Part shown: one piece after another, positions 22,198-32,931 of the stretch | How the letters are laid out: each line of letters starts with the position of its first letter | Numbering within the stretch: position 1 is the stretch's first letter | Source of the DNA: Typhlomys cinereus | Lineage: Eukaryota > Chordata > Mammalia > Rodentia > Platacanthomyidae | Reading direction: 5' to 3' | NCBI GenBank assembly: GCA_023101885.1 | Contig: JALPQD010000090.1 | Span: 702,598-766,597 of the forward strand | DNA: 64,000 bases | Position numbers and translations under genes: made by a program | Notes under the pieces: model-generated | Database searches by the model: none | What the model was told of the DNA's origin: nothing | Seen by the model: the letters and a program-made list of their open reading frames with translations, nothing else

Positions 22198-22403
22198 GGG
22201 GCTGGAGAGGTGGCTCAGGGGTTAAGCCTCTGCCTTGCAGGGGGAAGGTCCTGAGTTCGGATCCTAGACCCCACGTATAGACACTGGGCGGAAGCGGGGG
22301 CGGCCTGCGTTTCTGGTCCTGGTAGGGCAGAGCCTGTGAATCCGGGGGCAGAGTAAACAAGGAGGTGGAGGCGTCCATGGTGGTTCCCGAATTCGTCCGT
22401 GGT

Positions 22404-22437
<34 letters not shown>

Positions 22438-22487
22438 CACACGCATACACACACAATTGAATAAATAATAAATAATAATAAAAAAAT
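22198..22487 (+). repeat. B2-superfamily SINE, second subfamily
   Basis: GGGGCTGGAGAGGTGGCTCA, GAGTTCGGATCCTAGACCCC, then subfamily-specific ACGTATAGACACTGGG, GCGGGGGCGGCCTGCG, CAGAGCCTGTGAATCC, GAGTAAACAAGGAGG and TCCATGGTGGTTCC, and a CA tail ending AATAAATAATAAATAATAA. Approximate TSD: AAGAAACTGACGACT (22183-22197) and AAGAAGCTGATGGCT (22488-22502). The same variants appear in the copy at 36.9 kb. Confidence 0.92.
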
Positions 22488-22619
22488 AAGAAGCTGATGG
22501 CTGAGGCTTCAATCACAGGTGCTTGCAACAGCCATGGATGGTACTTGAAGGGTCCAAAGAGCTTCTCCTCCCACCCTGTGCCCCGCCCACCCCACCCACC
22601 TGCCTAAACTGTTCCTCCC

Positions 22620-23032
22620 CGTTGCAGTTTGTCTGCGTGTTGTGACAAATTTGCTACTACTTGGGGGATTAAAGGTTTATTTCAGCTTAATTCTAGTTAT
22701 AGTTCACAAGTCCAGCTTGGCAGAAGAGTTCATACCAACATTAGAAGCCGAGGGAGCTGTCCCCACATAGGCACAGGAATTACGAGGGAGGGGTACATCC
22801 TCTCACTTGCTGAATGCCTGCATGCAAGTATGCCAAGCTACTGACCTAACTCTTCCCATCTCACCTACCGCCCAGAGAACAGCCCCACCCGTTATGGGTT
22901 GGGTCTTTCCACATCGCTGACATAATGTCCCAAAGGCTTGCTTAGGGCTCTGCCTTAACTACTAATTCTACAAAGATGTGCCCAGAGCTCAGCCTTCAGC
23001 TGTCAGGTGGGCACCTACATCTAACTAACACA
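22620..23032 (-). mobile_element. ORR1-like MaLR LTR
   Basis: The plus strand begins GTTGCAGTTTGTCTGC and ends AACTAACACA. On the minus strand this reads TGTGTTAGTTAGATG..., AGCTCTGGGCACATCT and ...AACTGCAAC. A divergent but collinear copy of the window's most common LTR. Confidence 0.75.
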
Positions 23033-23114
23033 CGCCCCAAGGATGCTGTCTAATCTGCCTGGAACTCCTCCTTCCTCTCTGTGTCTCCCACGCCACGTGA
23101 AGCTGCTGGATTAC

Positions 23115-23540
23115 TGTCACAGTTAGGCACAGGTGTCAACTTGACAATGAGGGTTTGAGCTCTGGGCACATTTGTAGAGAATTAGTGGTTGAGTTAGGCC
23201 CAGAGCAAACCTGCAAGAGATTGTCTAGCTGATGGGGAAGGCCCAGCCCATGGTGGGTGGGACTAGGCCCTGGAATAAATCACAAAGAGCTGGTTGAGAG
23301 AGTTGGCATACTTGTGTACACTTGGCAAGATATGCTGCTCTGGCAAGTAAGGATCGTTCCTCTCTTAGCCATTATGTAGAGATGGTGTGGCCAGTTCCCT
23401 CTGGCCCTGGTGTTGGCGTGAGCTCTCCTGTCAAGCTGGACTGAGAACTGTAACTGGACTGTCGTAAGGAAATAAACTCCTTGTTCCTTTGAGCCGTTTG
23501 ATGGTCATTTATCAGCAACCATGCAGGCTGACTGCATTCT
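23115..23540 (+). mobile_element. ORR1-like MaLR LTR
   Basis: Starts TGTCACAGTTAGGCACAGGT, then CAACTTGACAATGAGGGTTT, GAAGGCCCAGCCCATGGTGG, ACTGTAACTGGACTGTCGTA, AAATAAACTCCTTGTTCC (polyadenylation signal) and ATGGTCATTTATCAGCAACC. No coding sequence; it behaves as a solo LTR. Confidence 0.85.
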
Positions 23541-23841
23541 GGCCGTCATATCTGTGAGCTTAAACAGCAGAAATGCTACACTGACTAAAGGCTGAAAGCA
23601 GGGCTGGTTCTTCCCATATGTGTGGGACAGTCTGTTCCAGGCCTCTCGTCCTAGGCCGATGGGCTGCTGGCAACCGTTGGCCCCCCTTGTCTGGCAGATG
23701 CACCTCTTGGAGTCTCTGTGTTCACCTTCACGTGGCCACCTTGCCACATGCACCCACCTCTATGTCCAGATGTCCACCTGTCATACTGGACTGGGGACTA
23801 CCCGCATGGCCACACCTTAACTTGATAATCTGCAAAAGCCC

Positions 23842-24030
23842 TGTTGCAGTTCGCCTGCATAGTTGCTAACAAATCACCATCAAAGGGCTTAAGGGAACAA
23901 GGGGTTTATTTTCTCTTACAATTACTGGTTACAGTTCTCAGTCCGGCTTGACAGGAGAGCTCACACCAACACCAGGGCCAAGGGAACTGGCCACACCATC
24001 TCTACATAATGGCTGAGAGACAGACGATCC
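23842..24030 (-). mobile_element. ORR1-like MaLR LTR, broken
   Basis: The 3' half (minus orientation) is clear: GTTGCAGTTCGCCTGCATAG, AGGGAACAAGGGGTTTATTT, CAGTCCGGCTTGACAGGAGA, AATGGCTGAGAGACAGACGA. The sequence then passes into (TTCC)n at the point where other copies read ATCCTTACCTGCCAGACCAG. The remaining ~210 bp of the LTR are absent. Confidence 0.85.
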
Positions 24031-24362
24031 TTCCTTTCCTTCCTTCCTTCCTTCCTCCTTCCTTCCTTCCTTCCTTCCTTCCTTCCTTCCTTCCTTCCTT
24101 CCTTCCTTCTTTCTCCTTCCTTCCTTACTTCCTCCCTCCCTCCTTCCTTCCTTCCTCCCTCCCTCCCTCCTTCCTTCCTCCTTCCTTCCTTCCTTCCTCC
24201 CTCCCTCCTTCCTTCCTTCCTTCCTTTTTCTCCCCTTCCTCCCTCCCTCCTCCTCCTCCTTCTCCTCCCTCCCTCCTTCCTCCCTCCCTCCCTCCTCCTC
24301 TCCCTCCCTCCTTCTTCCTTCCTTCCTTCCTTCCTTCCTTCCTTCTTTTCCTTCCTTCATTT
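24031..24362 (+). repeat. (TTCC)n / (TCCC)n polypyrimidine array
   Basis: About 330 bases of nearly pure pyrimidine, mainly TTCC with TCCC and TCC blocks, replacing part of an LTR. It produces long Pro/Ser/Phe or Lys/Glu/Gly frames that are not genes. Confidence 0.95.
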
Positions 24363-24649
24363 GATTAGTATTAATTCAGAATATAGATCACACATTATTT
24401 GCTTACTGGGATTGTGGTAACTAAACAGATAACAACACAGATCCCCTCAAAGTTCTAGAGGTCAGAAGTTAGAGCAAACCAACAGGGGCTTGGGAGTGTG
24501 AACCTGCTAGTGCTTCTCTCCTGGGTTTGGGGGGGCTCGATGGCAGCCTTTGGCATTCTGAGTCTTGCTGACATATCACCCCCCACCTCTGTCTTCATTG
24601 CCACATCTTGGTCTCAGTGCATTTCTGCTTCTCGATCTCCCCTCTTTGC

Positions 24650-24732
24650 GAGGGCGGGTGCCGGGACACAAACCCAGGGCTTCGCGCATGCTGAGCAAAC
24701 GCGCTGTCACTGAGCCATAGACTCAGCCCTCG
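24650..24732 (-). repeat. ID-like tRNA-derived SINE
   Basis: The minus strand reads GGGCTGAGTCTATGGCTCAG, TGACAGCGCGTTTGCTCAGC and GCGAAGCCCTGGGTTTGTGT. This is the tRNA-Ala-like ID head with box A and box B positions. Confidence 0.7.
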
Positions 24733-25450
24733 AGGCTTCCCCTTCATATGAGGGTCTCGTTCCTATCAGATCAGGGTCCGCCGTACAGACCTCCTGTCAC
24801 CGTAACTGTCTCTGTAAAGACCATCTCTAAATAGCATCACATCATAAGGTGCTAGAGTCAATGTAGGGACTCTGGGGGCACACTGTGTGCCCCCAACACT
24901 GTATGTCCAACGCCGAGAAGTCTATTAAATCAAACACCAAGGACGAAGCAGCTCAGTGTCCCGGGAAGGGGACAGCCACGGCCGTGCTCAGCTCTGTGGT
25001 GACATTTGTCCCAGGAAAAAAAAGGATGTGACGCTAGCCCGAGTCCAGAAGTTGCAGAACCGAAGAGCTCACCAGTGCGTGGGGAGGAAAACGCATTCAT
25101 CGCAGGGAAGGCATCTGCGCCCAGTAATGCCCAGGAATTTTACAAACTCTAACGGCACCGGAGATGGGGGCCTTAAGTGGACAAATTTCTCTCGGACAAG
25201 GACAGAAACCCTGGGAGCTGGGACACAGGCGAGAGGCCGCTCGCTCCGCCCAAGGAAGGAGGATGCCTGCCTGGGAACGCAGGGAGCCAGGGCCAGCCAA
25301 TCTTTGGAGACTGGGAGACTGGGCGCAAGGCGAGGGGTTCAGCAGGGACGAAGGTGACAGTAACCAAATCAGAACCCGACACCCCAGGCAGAAAGCACAC
25401 TGGGGGCGCCGCAGAACAACGCGTCCCAGATGTGTTTCCGATAACTTTGC
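24733..25450. other. Unique DNA, partly GC-rich
   Basis: 24950-25440 is GC- and CpG-richer than its surroundings and open in several frames on both strands, but no frame has a recognisable domain. It might be part of an exon or old promoter, but I see no splice-site pattern to support it. Confidence 0.3.
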
Positions 25451-25477
25451 TTTTTTTTTTTTTTTTTTTTTTTTTTT
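25451..25477 (-). repeat. 27-base poly(T) (minus-strand poly(A))
   Basis: A pure T run on the plus strand. On the minus strand this is a poly(A) tail-like run ~65 bases after AATAAA (plus-strand TTTATT at 25550-25555). It may mark the 3' end of a retrocopy lying to the right, but no parent gene or TSD was found. Confidence 0.6.
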
Positions 25478-25681
25478 GGCAGTTTCTTGTCGCTGACCCG
25501 GTATTTGTTGGAAGTGAAAGTGTAAAAAGTGGTGGTTTCAGAAATGGAGTGTTTATTATACTCGGAGAGCTTTTGCAACATGCTAGCAGACAGCTTTACA
25601 CGTTAAAAAAAAATAATAAGCAAAATAATGTGTTCCTTGACTTAACCCTAAGAATGTTAAAAAGTGACCTTAATTTTTAAA

Positions 25682-25885
25682 GTATTTTATGCTGGAAATA
25701 GTTTATTTATTCAAGAGAGGCGGGAGAGAGGAAAGGAGAAAGGAAAGAAAGAATATCTTGGCACATAGATGGAGTCCAGAGGACAATGATTAGTAGTCAG
25801 TTTTTTCCTTCCACCAAGTGGGCTGTAGGGATGGAACTCGAGACTGCCAGATTCGCCGTGTTTGACCGTCTCACCCACTAGCCCT
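25682..25885 (-). repeat. B3-like SINE, diverged
   Basis: GGAGTCCAGAGGACAATGAT, TTTCCTTCCACCAAGTGGGC, GGGATGGAACTCGAGACTGC and CCGTCTCACCCACTAGCC are the reversed B3 pattern. Confidence 0.6.
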
Positions 25886-26970
25886 CTATTTCCATTATCA
25901 CGTTGTCCTTTGATTATATCAGGCCACGGCTGAGCAATCCCTAGCTCGGGATGCTGAATTTAAGTCACAGGCGCTCAGTCCTTTTGATCTACAGGGTCAT
26001 AGTCGCGGACTCCAGGAATTAGTGTGACAGTCTGAGGCAGGGCCCGACACACTAGTTTTCCTCCTAAGATGTAAACCCACCTGATTTACTCTTGATAGCT
26101 CAAGACTTAGAGCTGCCCTAGTCCCTTGTTCAGTGAACCAATGAAGAAGTGCGTGGAGGAGCGAATGGACACACACTTCCTCTGAACTCATTCATTCATC
26201 TGTGGTCTTTTCCCTTTGCCCAGTTCCTGCTTTGTCCTTAGTCTACAGCATTAGATGTAAGCAAGAGCGAGTTGGCCCCGACCACCTTAAGTCTGGCACC
26301 GCCAGCCCACTCTCTTTTTTTCCACCTCCCCAGCCAGATGTGGGGCCCCAGATCATAGACGGCCTTTGAAGTGGACATCTAGAACACTCTATTTCGGGCT
26401 CTCTCCTCCTTGTCCTGCGAGCTGTTTAACAACCTACTCTGCGAGTCGTGGCATCCCCCACGGGAACACAAACCTCTCTGTGCACAGACACGCAGACGAA
26501 CGGTCTAGCGTCTGTCATCAATTTTGCTTCCATCTGTCAACTCAGTTCAGCGTTCCTGCCTGCCTATGTGTGCAAAGCGTTTCCAACTCTCTCCTTTGGA
26601 CGGGGTGGCAGCAGATCACCGTTTTTTCCTCATGAACTAGCGAAGGCATAAAATCTTTGATGTAGGTTTTTTATCTTTGTGTGAATCAGGATTTTTAGCT
26701 TTCGAAAAGTACACTGGTCTTTGCACGGATTTCGGGAAAGTGCTCACTGCATCGGCAAACACGAGGTCTGGCTGTCTTTCCTCAGAGGAGTCACAGGGGA
26801 GATGTGGACTAAAGGTCCCTGCCTCCTCCCCTCGCATGAACCCCCTGTAGAGGAGACCATGGGAACCCATGCCCAGAACAGTAAGGAAAGGGCCCATGCC
26901 TGAGAGGTCTGGATTCCTACTCACCCCCAACTCCACATGCCAGGGAAGCGCTGTACCCTGGACTGCGTCC
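25886..26970. other. Unique DNA, no gene seen
   Basis: About 1.1 kb. A 133-codon minus-strand frame (26637-27038) includes no recognised domain and runs through a B1 copy, so it is not supported as coding. Confidence 0.4.
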
Positions 26971-26971
26971 C

Positions 26972-27075
26972 GCCCTTGTTTTGTTTTTTTTTTGAGATAA
27001 GACCCACATGCAGCCCAGGCTGACTTCACTCTCTCCACCGTACCGGTCCGGCCCCCCAGGTCCTAGGTACGAGAG
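26972..27075 (-). repeat. B1 SINE, diverged
   Basis: TTTTTTTTTGAGATAAGACC, CAGCCCAGGCTGACTTCACT and GGCGCGGCCATACCTGGA are the reversed 7SL-like B1 order. Confidence 0.6.
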
Positions 27076-27174
27076 GCGCGGCCATACCTGGAGCACCCTT
27101 ACCTTTAACCCGGTGCTTAGTTGATCGCTCCTAGTTCTTTTTTTGTAAATATTTTACTTTATTTATTTTATCTG

Positions 27175-27598
27175 TGTCATAGTTAGGAACAAGTGTCAAC
27201 TTGACAGTTGAGGGTTTGAGCTCTGAGCACATTTGTAGAGAATTAGTGGTTGAGTTAAGCCCAGAGCAAACCTGCAGGAGATTGTCTAGCTGATGGAGAA
27301 GGTCCAACCCATGGTGGGTGGGATTAGGCCCTAGAATAAAATCCAGAGAGCTGGTTGAGGAAGTTGGCATCCTTGTGAACACTTGGCCAGACATGCTGGT
27401 CTGGCAGGTAAGGATCGTCCTTCTCTCAGCCATTACTTAGAGATGGTGTGCTAGTTCCCTTGACCCTAGTGTTGGTGCATGCTCGCCTGTCAAGCTGGAC
27501 TAAGAACTGTAACTGGACTGTCGTAAGGAAATAAACTCCTTGTTCCTTTGAGCCGTTTGATGGTCATTTATCAGCAACCATACAGGCAAACTGCAACA
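27175..27598 (+). mobile_element. ORR1-like MaLR solo LTR
   Basis: Starts TGTCATAGTTAGGAACAAGT, followed by CAACTTGACAGTTGAGGG, ATTAGTGGTTGAGTTAAGCC, AACCCATGGTGGGTGGGATT, ATAAACTCCTTGTTCC and ends CAAACTGCAACA. It is TG...CA bounded; flanking ATCTG/ATGTG is a 4-of-5 TSD. Confidence 0.9.
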
Positions 27599-27599
27599 A

Positions 27600-27838
27600 T
27601 GTGTGTGTGTGTGTGTGTGTGTACTGTGTGTCCCTGTGGAGTGACAAGAGTGACTTTGAGAATCATCCTGGATTGTATCTACCTCCTTCTTTGACTTTGG
27701 GATTTCCCAGGCTCTGCCCACTAGTGTCGGAAATACAGGCCACCGCCATTTCCATCTGGCATTTTTAAATAGGGATTTGGGATGCGAACTCAGGATCTTC
27801 TGCTTGAGAGTCTTAACTCCGAAGCCATCTCTCCAGCC
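27600..27838 (-). repeat. B2-superfamily SINE
   Basis: (TG)n, GTGTGTCCCTGTGGAGTGAC, GAGAATCATCCTGGATTGTA, GGGATTTCCCAGGCTCTGCC, GAACTCAGGATCTTCTGCTT and GAAGCCATCTCTCCAGCC. A near-full-length copy in reverse, abutting the LTR on its left. Confidence 0.92.
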
Positions 27839-28129
27839 TGCTCCTTGTCCCTCTGTACTCACTCAGGTGAGACTTGAAGATTCTGGCTTCTCCAGGCCCC
27901 CTAGCCACACCCAGCTCCCCTCAACCCTGCCTGTTGCCCAGTACTGGTGGTTTCTGGTTGACACAGTACTTCTTCTATAATGAATGCATTCCTAAGACTC
28001 CCAATAGATGCTCAAAACCACAGTTTATATTGAACTCTATAATACTGTGTTTTTCCTTGCAAATATAAATTATGGTAAATTTAATTTACATAGTAGGTAA
28101 TAGATTAATGACTATGATTAATAGTAAAA
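27839..28129. other. Unique DNA
   Basis: AT-rich unique sequence, no feature seen. Confidence 0.35.
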
Positions 28130-28470
28130 TGGGGCTAAAGAGATGGACCAGTAGTTAAAGTGCTTGCTGAGCAAGTGATGGGACTAGAGTTCGAATCCCA
28201 GGTCCCATGTAAAATGCTGGGTAGATAGAATGACTTGTTTACAGTTCCAGCCTTAGAAGGCAGGGCAGAAACTGGGGGTCCCAGAGCAAGCTGACTAGAG
28301 CCAAGCCGATCAGCTAGCTCTGGGTTTGATCAAGAGCCCTTGCATCAAAAGAATAAGGCGGAAAGCAGTCAAGGATGATTCCCAATGTCAACCTCAGGTC
28401 TTCACATGCACATGCATGCACATGTAGGCAAACATGCATCATGCATGCATGCATATCACACCCCACACAC
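28130..28470 (+). repeat. B2-superfamily SINE, old and with internal insertion
   Basis: GGGGCTAAAGAGATGGACCA head, GAGTTCGAATCCCAGGTCCC, GTCCCAGAGCAAGCTGACTA and GTCAAGGATGATTCCCAATG. About 70 extra bases (28285-28350) separate the last two blocks. The tail is ATGC/CACA alternation instead of pure CA. Confidence 0.75.
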
Positions 28471-28999
28471 ACCGGAAAGGGAACTAGCCAAACATCATTA
28501 CAGCCATATGATGCAGTAAGTTATTTAAATATAAACTGTTTATTTCTGTCATTCTCCACTTAGTATTTTCAGACCATGGTTGACCACGGAAAATGAAGCA
28601 TGGATTACACCGGGGGCACTGTCCAAGGCCCACCCAAGCACAGCCTCTGTAGCCCTGTCCCACCCTCTGCTGGCCCTCAGAGAGAGACATATGGAGTCTT
28701 CCTATTGCTCTCCATCCTTAAGAACATTCGTCCTGGTCCTTGGAAAGAAGGCAAAGTGTGCTTCTGAACAGAAAGGGTAAGTAATGAGGATGTCATTCTG
28801 GCCAGACATTGCAGACTGGGGAAGCAAGACTTGTGCCAGTCAGAGAAAAAGCTGTGTGGGCAAAACAGTTGCATAGAGAGAAAGATCATTCTCTGCCATC
28901 ACCATGTTCCCAGCTGAGGTGTCTGTAACAACAGACAGAATAACAAGTGAACACATTTGTTTAAGGTAAATTCTTATGTGTGGGGAGGAGGAAAGGGAT
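28471..28999. other. Unique DNA, no gene seen
   Basis: No recognisable element or frame with a domain. Confidence 0.35.
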
Positions 29000-29424
29000 T
29001 ACAGGAGTGAGACAACTTGACTGTTGTTGACTGTTGAGGGTTTGAGCTCTGGGCACATTTGTAGAAAATTAGTGGTTGAGTTGAGCCCAGAGCAAACCTG
29101 CAGGAGATTGTCTGGCTGATGGGGAAGGTCCAGCCCATGGTGGGTGGGACTAAGCTCTAGAATAAAATACCGAGAGCTGGTTGAGAGAGTTGGCATTCTT
29201 TTGTACACTTGGCCAGACATGCTGGTCTGACAAGTAAGGATCGTCCCTCTCTCAGCCTTACTTAGAGATGGTGTGGCCAGTTCCCTTGGCCTTGGTGTTG
29301 GTGTGAGCTCTGTCAGGCTGGACTGAGAGATGTAACCAGATAATCATCATAAGAGACAATGAACCCCTTGTTCCCTTAAGCTGTTTGATGGTCATTTATC
29401 AGCAACCACACAGGAGAACTGCCA
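29000..29424 (+). mobile_element. ORR1-like MaLR LTR, altered 5' end
   Basis: The start is rearranged (GACAACTTGACTGTTGTTGA, with a short duplicated GACTGTTG). The rest is collinear: GAGCTCTGGGCACATTTGTA, GGTCCAGCCCATGGTGGGTG, CTTGGCCAGACATGCTGGTC, CCCCTTGTTCCCTTAAGCTG and CAGCAACCACACAGGAGAAC. Confidence 0.85.
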
Positions 29425-29937
29425 CACAAAGAAACAGGATCTGTGTGTCTTTGTGTTATCTGGCAAAGAGATAGGATTGCACAAACTGATCTGCTAAGAC
29501 ACTCAGTGACACTTAGCAAGGCCTGCTGACTGTGTCCTGTGACTTCAGAAAGGGTGGCGTTCCTTTTTCCAGACATGGAGGGTCTTACGACATAGAGGGA
29601 AGGGTAATGAGGTGAGAGTCACCTTCGTGCTTCAGCTGTTACCCAAATCCTAAGGAGTCCTGTTTGTGAGCAGCGTGTCCTGAGCGCCACCATATTTGCC
29701 CCAGAAACCAGTGAATCTCAGCACTCTGCCAGGCATTTCCAGTGGAAGAAAGAAGTGGACATCGTAGATTAGACATAGCCGCCACACCGGAGCTGCTCCC
29801 CTCATTTCTCTGCTGTTAATCCTGAACTCGAGCTTGTAGACTAGCGTTTGCTACAATGCACACGCTAAAGGTCCCAGCGCCTAGTGGCCTTGCAAATAAA
29901 TCTGGGTGGGCAATGAAAGACCGAAGGACCCTTACGT
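29425..29937. other. Unique DNA, no gene seen
   Basis: About 500 bp with no recognisable feature. Confidence 0.35.
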
Positions 29938-30055
29938 CGGTCAGCTTTCTTTCATTACAACAAAATACCTGGGAGGATCAACTTGTAAAGAAAAAAATCT
30001 ATTTGGGCTCATGGCCTTGGAGGTTCTACTCGATAATGGGTTGTTAGCAAAAACT
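29938..30055 (-). repeat. Ancient LTR-like fragment
   Basis: CGTCGGTCAGCTTTCTTTCA, TTACAACAAAATACCTGGGA and TCTATTTGGGCTCATGGCCT resemble the 3' end of a widespread rodent LTR-type repeat in reverse. Only about 110 bp remain. Confidence 0.45.
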
Positions 30056-30087
30056 GATTATTTTAGTAAAAACTGTCCCTCTCTCTC

Positions 30088-30095
30088 CCCTCTCC

Positions 30096-30190
<95 letters not shown>
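30088..30190. repeat. Compound (TC)n(AC)n microsatellite
   Basis: About 45 bases of TC followed by about 42 bases of AC, the same compound order as in SINE tails here, but without a recognisable SINE body beside it. Confidence 0.95.
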
Positions 30191-30191
<1 letters not shown>

Positions 30192-30303
30192 ATAGGATCC
30201 TTCTATGTCGCCCAAGCTAAGACCCTCTTACCGCAGCCTTCTAAGTGCTGGGATTACAGGTTCCTGGAGAGTAGAAAACATTTTGACTAGAGACAATCTC
30301 CTT

Positions 30304-30573
30304 GTCATAGTTAGGCACAGGTGTCAACTTGACAGTTGAGGGTTTGAGCTCTGGGCACATTTGTAAAAAATTAGTGGTTGAGTTAGACCCAGAGCAAACC
30401 TGCAGGAGATTGTCTAGCTAATGGGGAAGGTTCAGCCCATGATGGGTGGGACTAGGCCCTGGAATAAAATACAGACTGTGGTTGAGAGAGTTGGCATCCT
30501 TGTGTACTCTTGGCCAGACATGCTGGTCTGGCAAGTAAGGATCGTCTCTCTCTCAGCCATTATGTAGAGATGG
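30304..30573 (+). mobile_element. ORR1-like MaLR LTR, 3'-truncated
   Basis: TGTCATAGTTAGGCACAGGT start, ATTAGTGGTTGAGTTAGACC, GGGTGGGACTAGGCCCTGGA, and AAGTAAGGATCGTCTCTCTC. It stops after ATGTAGAGATGG; the last ~150 bp, including the polyadenylation signal region, are missing. Confidence 0.88.
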
Positions 30574-32151
30574 CGACATCCCTTATATCCTGCGTATATT
30601 TGTCTATGAGTCAAGGACTCAAAACTATAGATCAGAACAATAGAAGAGATGGCATTGAGGGTGCTCTTCTAAATAGAAAAATCTGTTTCAGCCCCCAACA
30701 CACACGCGTGCGTGCGCGCACACACACACACACACATACACGCTGTTGGTGATTTTGTAGATATAAGCCAATGATCTAAAGAACACAGCATTTGAGCAGG
30801 TGCCACAGCCATGAGCTATCTCACTAGCTCAAAAACAGTCTTTGACAACCCAACTCTGAAGGAACTCCAGTACAGGAAAGACCCGAGGAGGGGACCAAAG
30901 CCCCCGCAGCCCTTCCTGAGAGCAACTGGACAACAAGTGTGGTGGGTAAAGCGTGGCATGTTTTATATCCTATGACCCAGCAATTTGGCTTTCAGTGTTA
31001 CATCTCATCGGGAAGCAGGGATGCAGGCATGACGCAGGCGCACATGTGTTTTGCAGTCTTCTTATAACAACAGACAACGGGTCATTTCAGCGTCTAAAAG
31101 CAATGAATAACTGAGCAGGCTGCACCTCGAGTGGAATGGTCCCTCCAGGCGTGTTCTCTCATGCTGCAGGAAGGGGATCCTCCGCTCCCTGACCCCCCCA
31201 CAGGCAGGTCCAAGAGGCCTGCTGGATGCCTGCTGTGCCAGGGGCGTCCCAGGGGTGGCGCTATGTGCATAACAGAGGGCAGCTGGCCGCCGTAGCAGCA
31301 CAGGTTCAAATCTTACCACAAACCATTCCTAGCTCTTTTTCCTCCGCCCCTGAGAAGTGGGTGGAGGTTCTGAGCCTGGGGGTTTCTCAAGGAAACCTGG
31401 CCCTGTGTCCCCAACACTCAGGAGCTCTCACTTTTGCCACAGGTCATCCACCAACACGATGCGAAGTCAGGTTTTAAAAGCAAGGTCCGGCCAGTTCTAG
31501 AATCATTTCTCTGGTCCTCTTGCTTGCCAGACTGAGTCTCCTAGATGGTCTTCTAAGACCCCGGGGAAGGCTGCCATCACGTGAGCCTCCAATAGGAGCC
31601 AAGAAGCGGGGCTGGAGCCAGAGAGCTGAGTACAGTCTTTGCCCCTGGGACCTACAGAGGCTCCAAGAGGTCAGCGATATCAGCAGCTTTTGCTGGGAGG
31701 CCTGCAGGCCTGGAGTTTGGGCGCTGAGGGGAGCCAAGGAAAACAGCAGTGGATGTGGAGGGGGAGGCTGAGCTCCTCCGCAGCTGGCTGTCGGCTTTGC
31801 TTGCTCTCGGGGAGCTACGCACCGTTCCTCTGGGCAGCGGTCAGATTGTTTTACAACCAGCGACAAAGGGGGCTCCAGCCTGCGGAACACAGAAGACGAG
31901 CTTGTGTCAGCTCTGCGGAAGAGCTCTGTGGCCCTGTCCTTGGCAGGGGCTGGGGTGGCAGATGCCCAGCCCTGGAGGGAACCTGGCATTAGTGGGCATC
32001 TCTACCCTGCTCTGCTGCTCACCTCAGAGAAGGCTTTGGCTTCCCCAACAGGTCTTCCTTCACCCACACTGTCTACCTTTGATTCTTTGTCAGCCTTTCT
32101 CTGTGTTTCCTTTCACGGTCCCCTGGAGATGGGGGTCTCAAGAAGATGCCC
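30574..32151. other. Unique DNA, GC-richer in 31.1-32.15 kb
   Basis: Contains a CA/CGCG patch at 30700-30738 and otherwise unique sequence. 31474-31989 is open on both strands (171 codons minus, 117-143 codons plus). None has a recognisable domain and there is no clear splice context. This is one of the better places to look for an exon by alignment, but nothing here proves it. Confidence 0.35.
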
Positions 32152-32446
32152 AGGGGCTGGAGAGATGGCTCAGGGGGTAAAGTCTTTGCCTCCTAAGCAC
32201 AAGGACCTGAGTTGGGATCCCGGGTCCCACATAAAAATGCTGGGGGGAAATGGTGGCGGCTGTAATTCCGACCCTGGAAGACAGAGCCTGGGAAACCCAG
32301 AGCAAAGCAATAAGGAGACAGAGCAATCCAGGAGGCACATATGCTGATGTGCCCTGCCCTCTTGCACACTCACACACACACACACACTCACACACACACA
32401 CTCACACACACACACTTACACACACACACACAGCATAAATAATAAG
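32152..32446 (+). repeat. B2-superfamily SINE with long CA/CTCA tail
   Basis: GGGGCTGGAGAGATGGCTCA, GAGTTGGGATCCCGGGTCCC, GGTGGCGGCTGTAATTCCGA, GAGCCTGGGAAACCCAGAGC, AATAAGGAGACAGAGCAATC. The CA tail (32370-32432) is interrupted regularly by CT. An ERV LTR sits directly behind it. Confidence 0.93.
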
Positions 32447-32451
32447 GCTGC

Positions 32452-32931
32452 TGTGGGGCCTTTTGGGAGGACCCCCTACTTTGGGATGATAGGCGATACA
32501 AAGTCACACCAAAACCAGCACATAACATATAAAGGAGATTTATTGTTAAGCAAGCAGGAGGATGAACTAGACAAGCAGCGTGCAGCATGGCTGTAAACAG
32601 ACAGAAGCAGAGACTGAGAGGCAGAGAGAGAGAGAGACACACACAGAGTATAATTCTGAGATCTCTCTTGGATGTGGTCATGTGACCGGAATGGGAAGGG
32701 GGCAAGAGTGTGACTATAGTCCCACTGGAATGGGAAAGGGGGGGTCACCCCGGGATGGGTGAAAGTCCTTGGGAGCTGCAGACAAGATGGGGGCCATGGA
32801 ATTGTCCTTGGGAGAACCAAAGCTGCTTTATCTAAGTAAACTGGGAACTGCGAAGGGTTCTTTGTCTGAACACGTACATGGGGGGAGGGCAGCTTGAGTC
32901 ATTCTGTGTTTAACATGCCTAACATCTAACA
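32452..32931 (-). mobile_element. Solo ERV LTR with 5-bp TSD
   Basis: Bounded by TG...CA on the minus strand (TGTTAGATGTTAGGCATG to GGCCCCACA) and flanked by a perfect 5-bp duplication GCTGC at 32447-32451 and 32932-32936. A minus-strand AATAAA lies at 32539-32544, about 90 bp before the end. Length (480 bp) and a 5- to 6-bp TSD fit an ERV1/ERV2/ERVL solo LTR; I cannot name the family. It is not the ORR1-like type common elsewhere here. No viral gene is present. Confidence 0.75.

Noticed and set aside
24009..24368. Proline-rich and Lys/Glu/Gly-rich frames
   Set aside because: Pure translation of the (TTCC)n array.
31474..32180. Overlapping 117-171 codon frames on both strands
   Set aside because: Both strands being open at once is typical of GC-rich non-coding DNA. 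No domain is visible.
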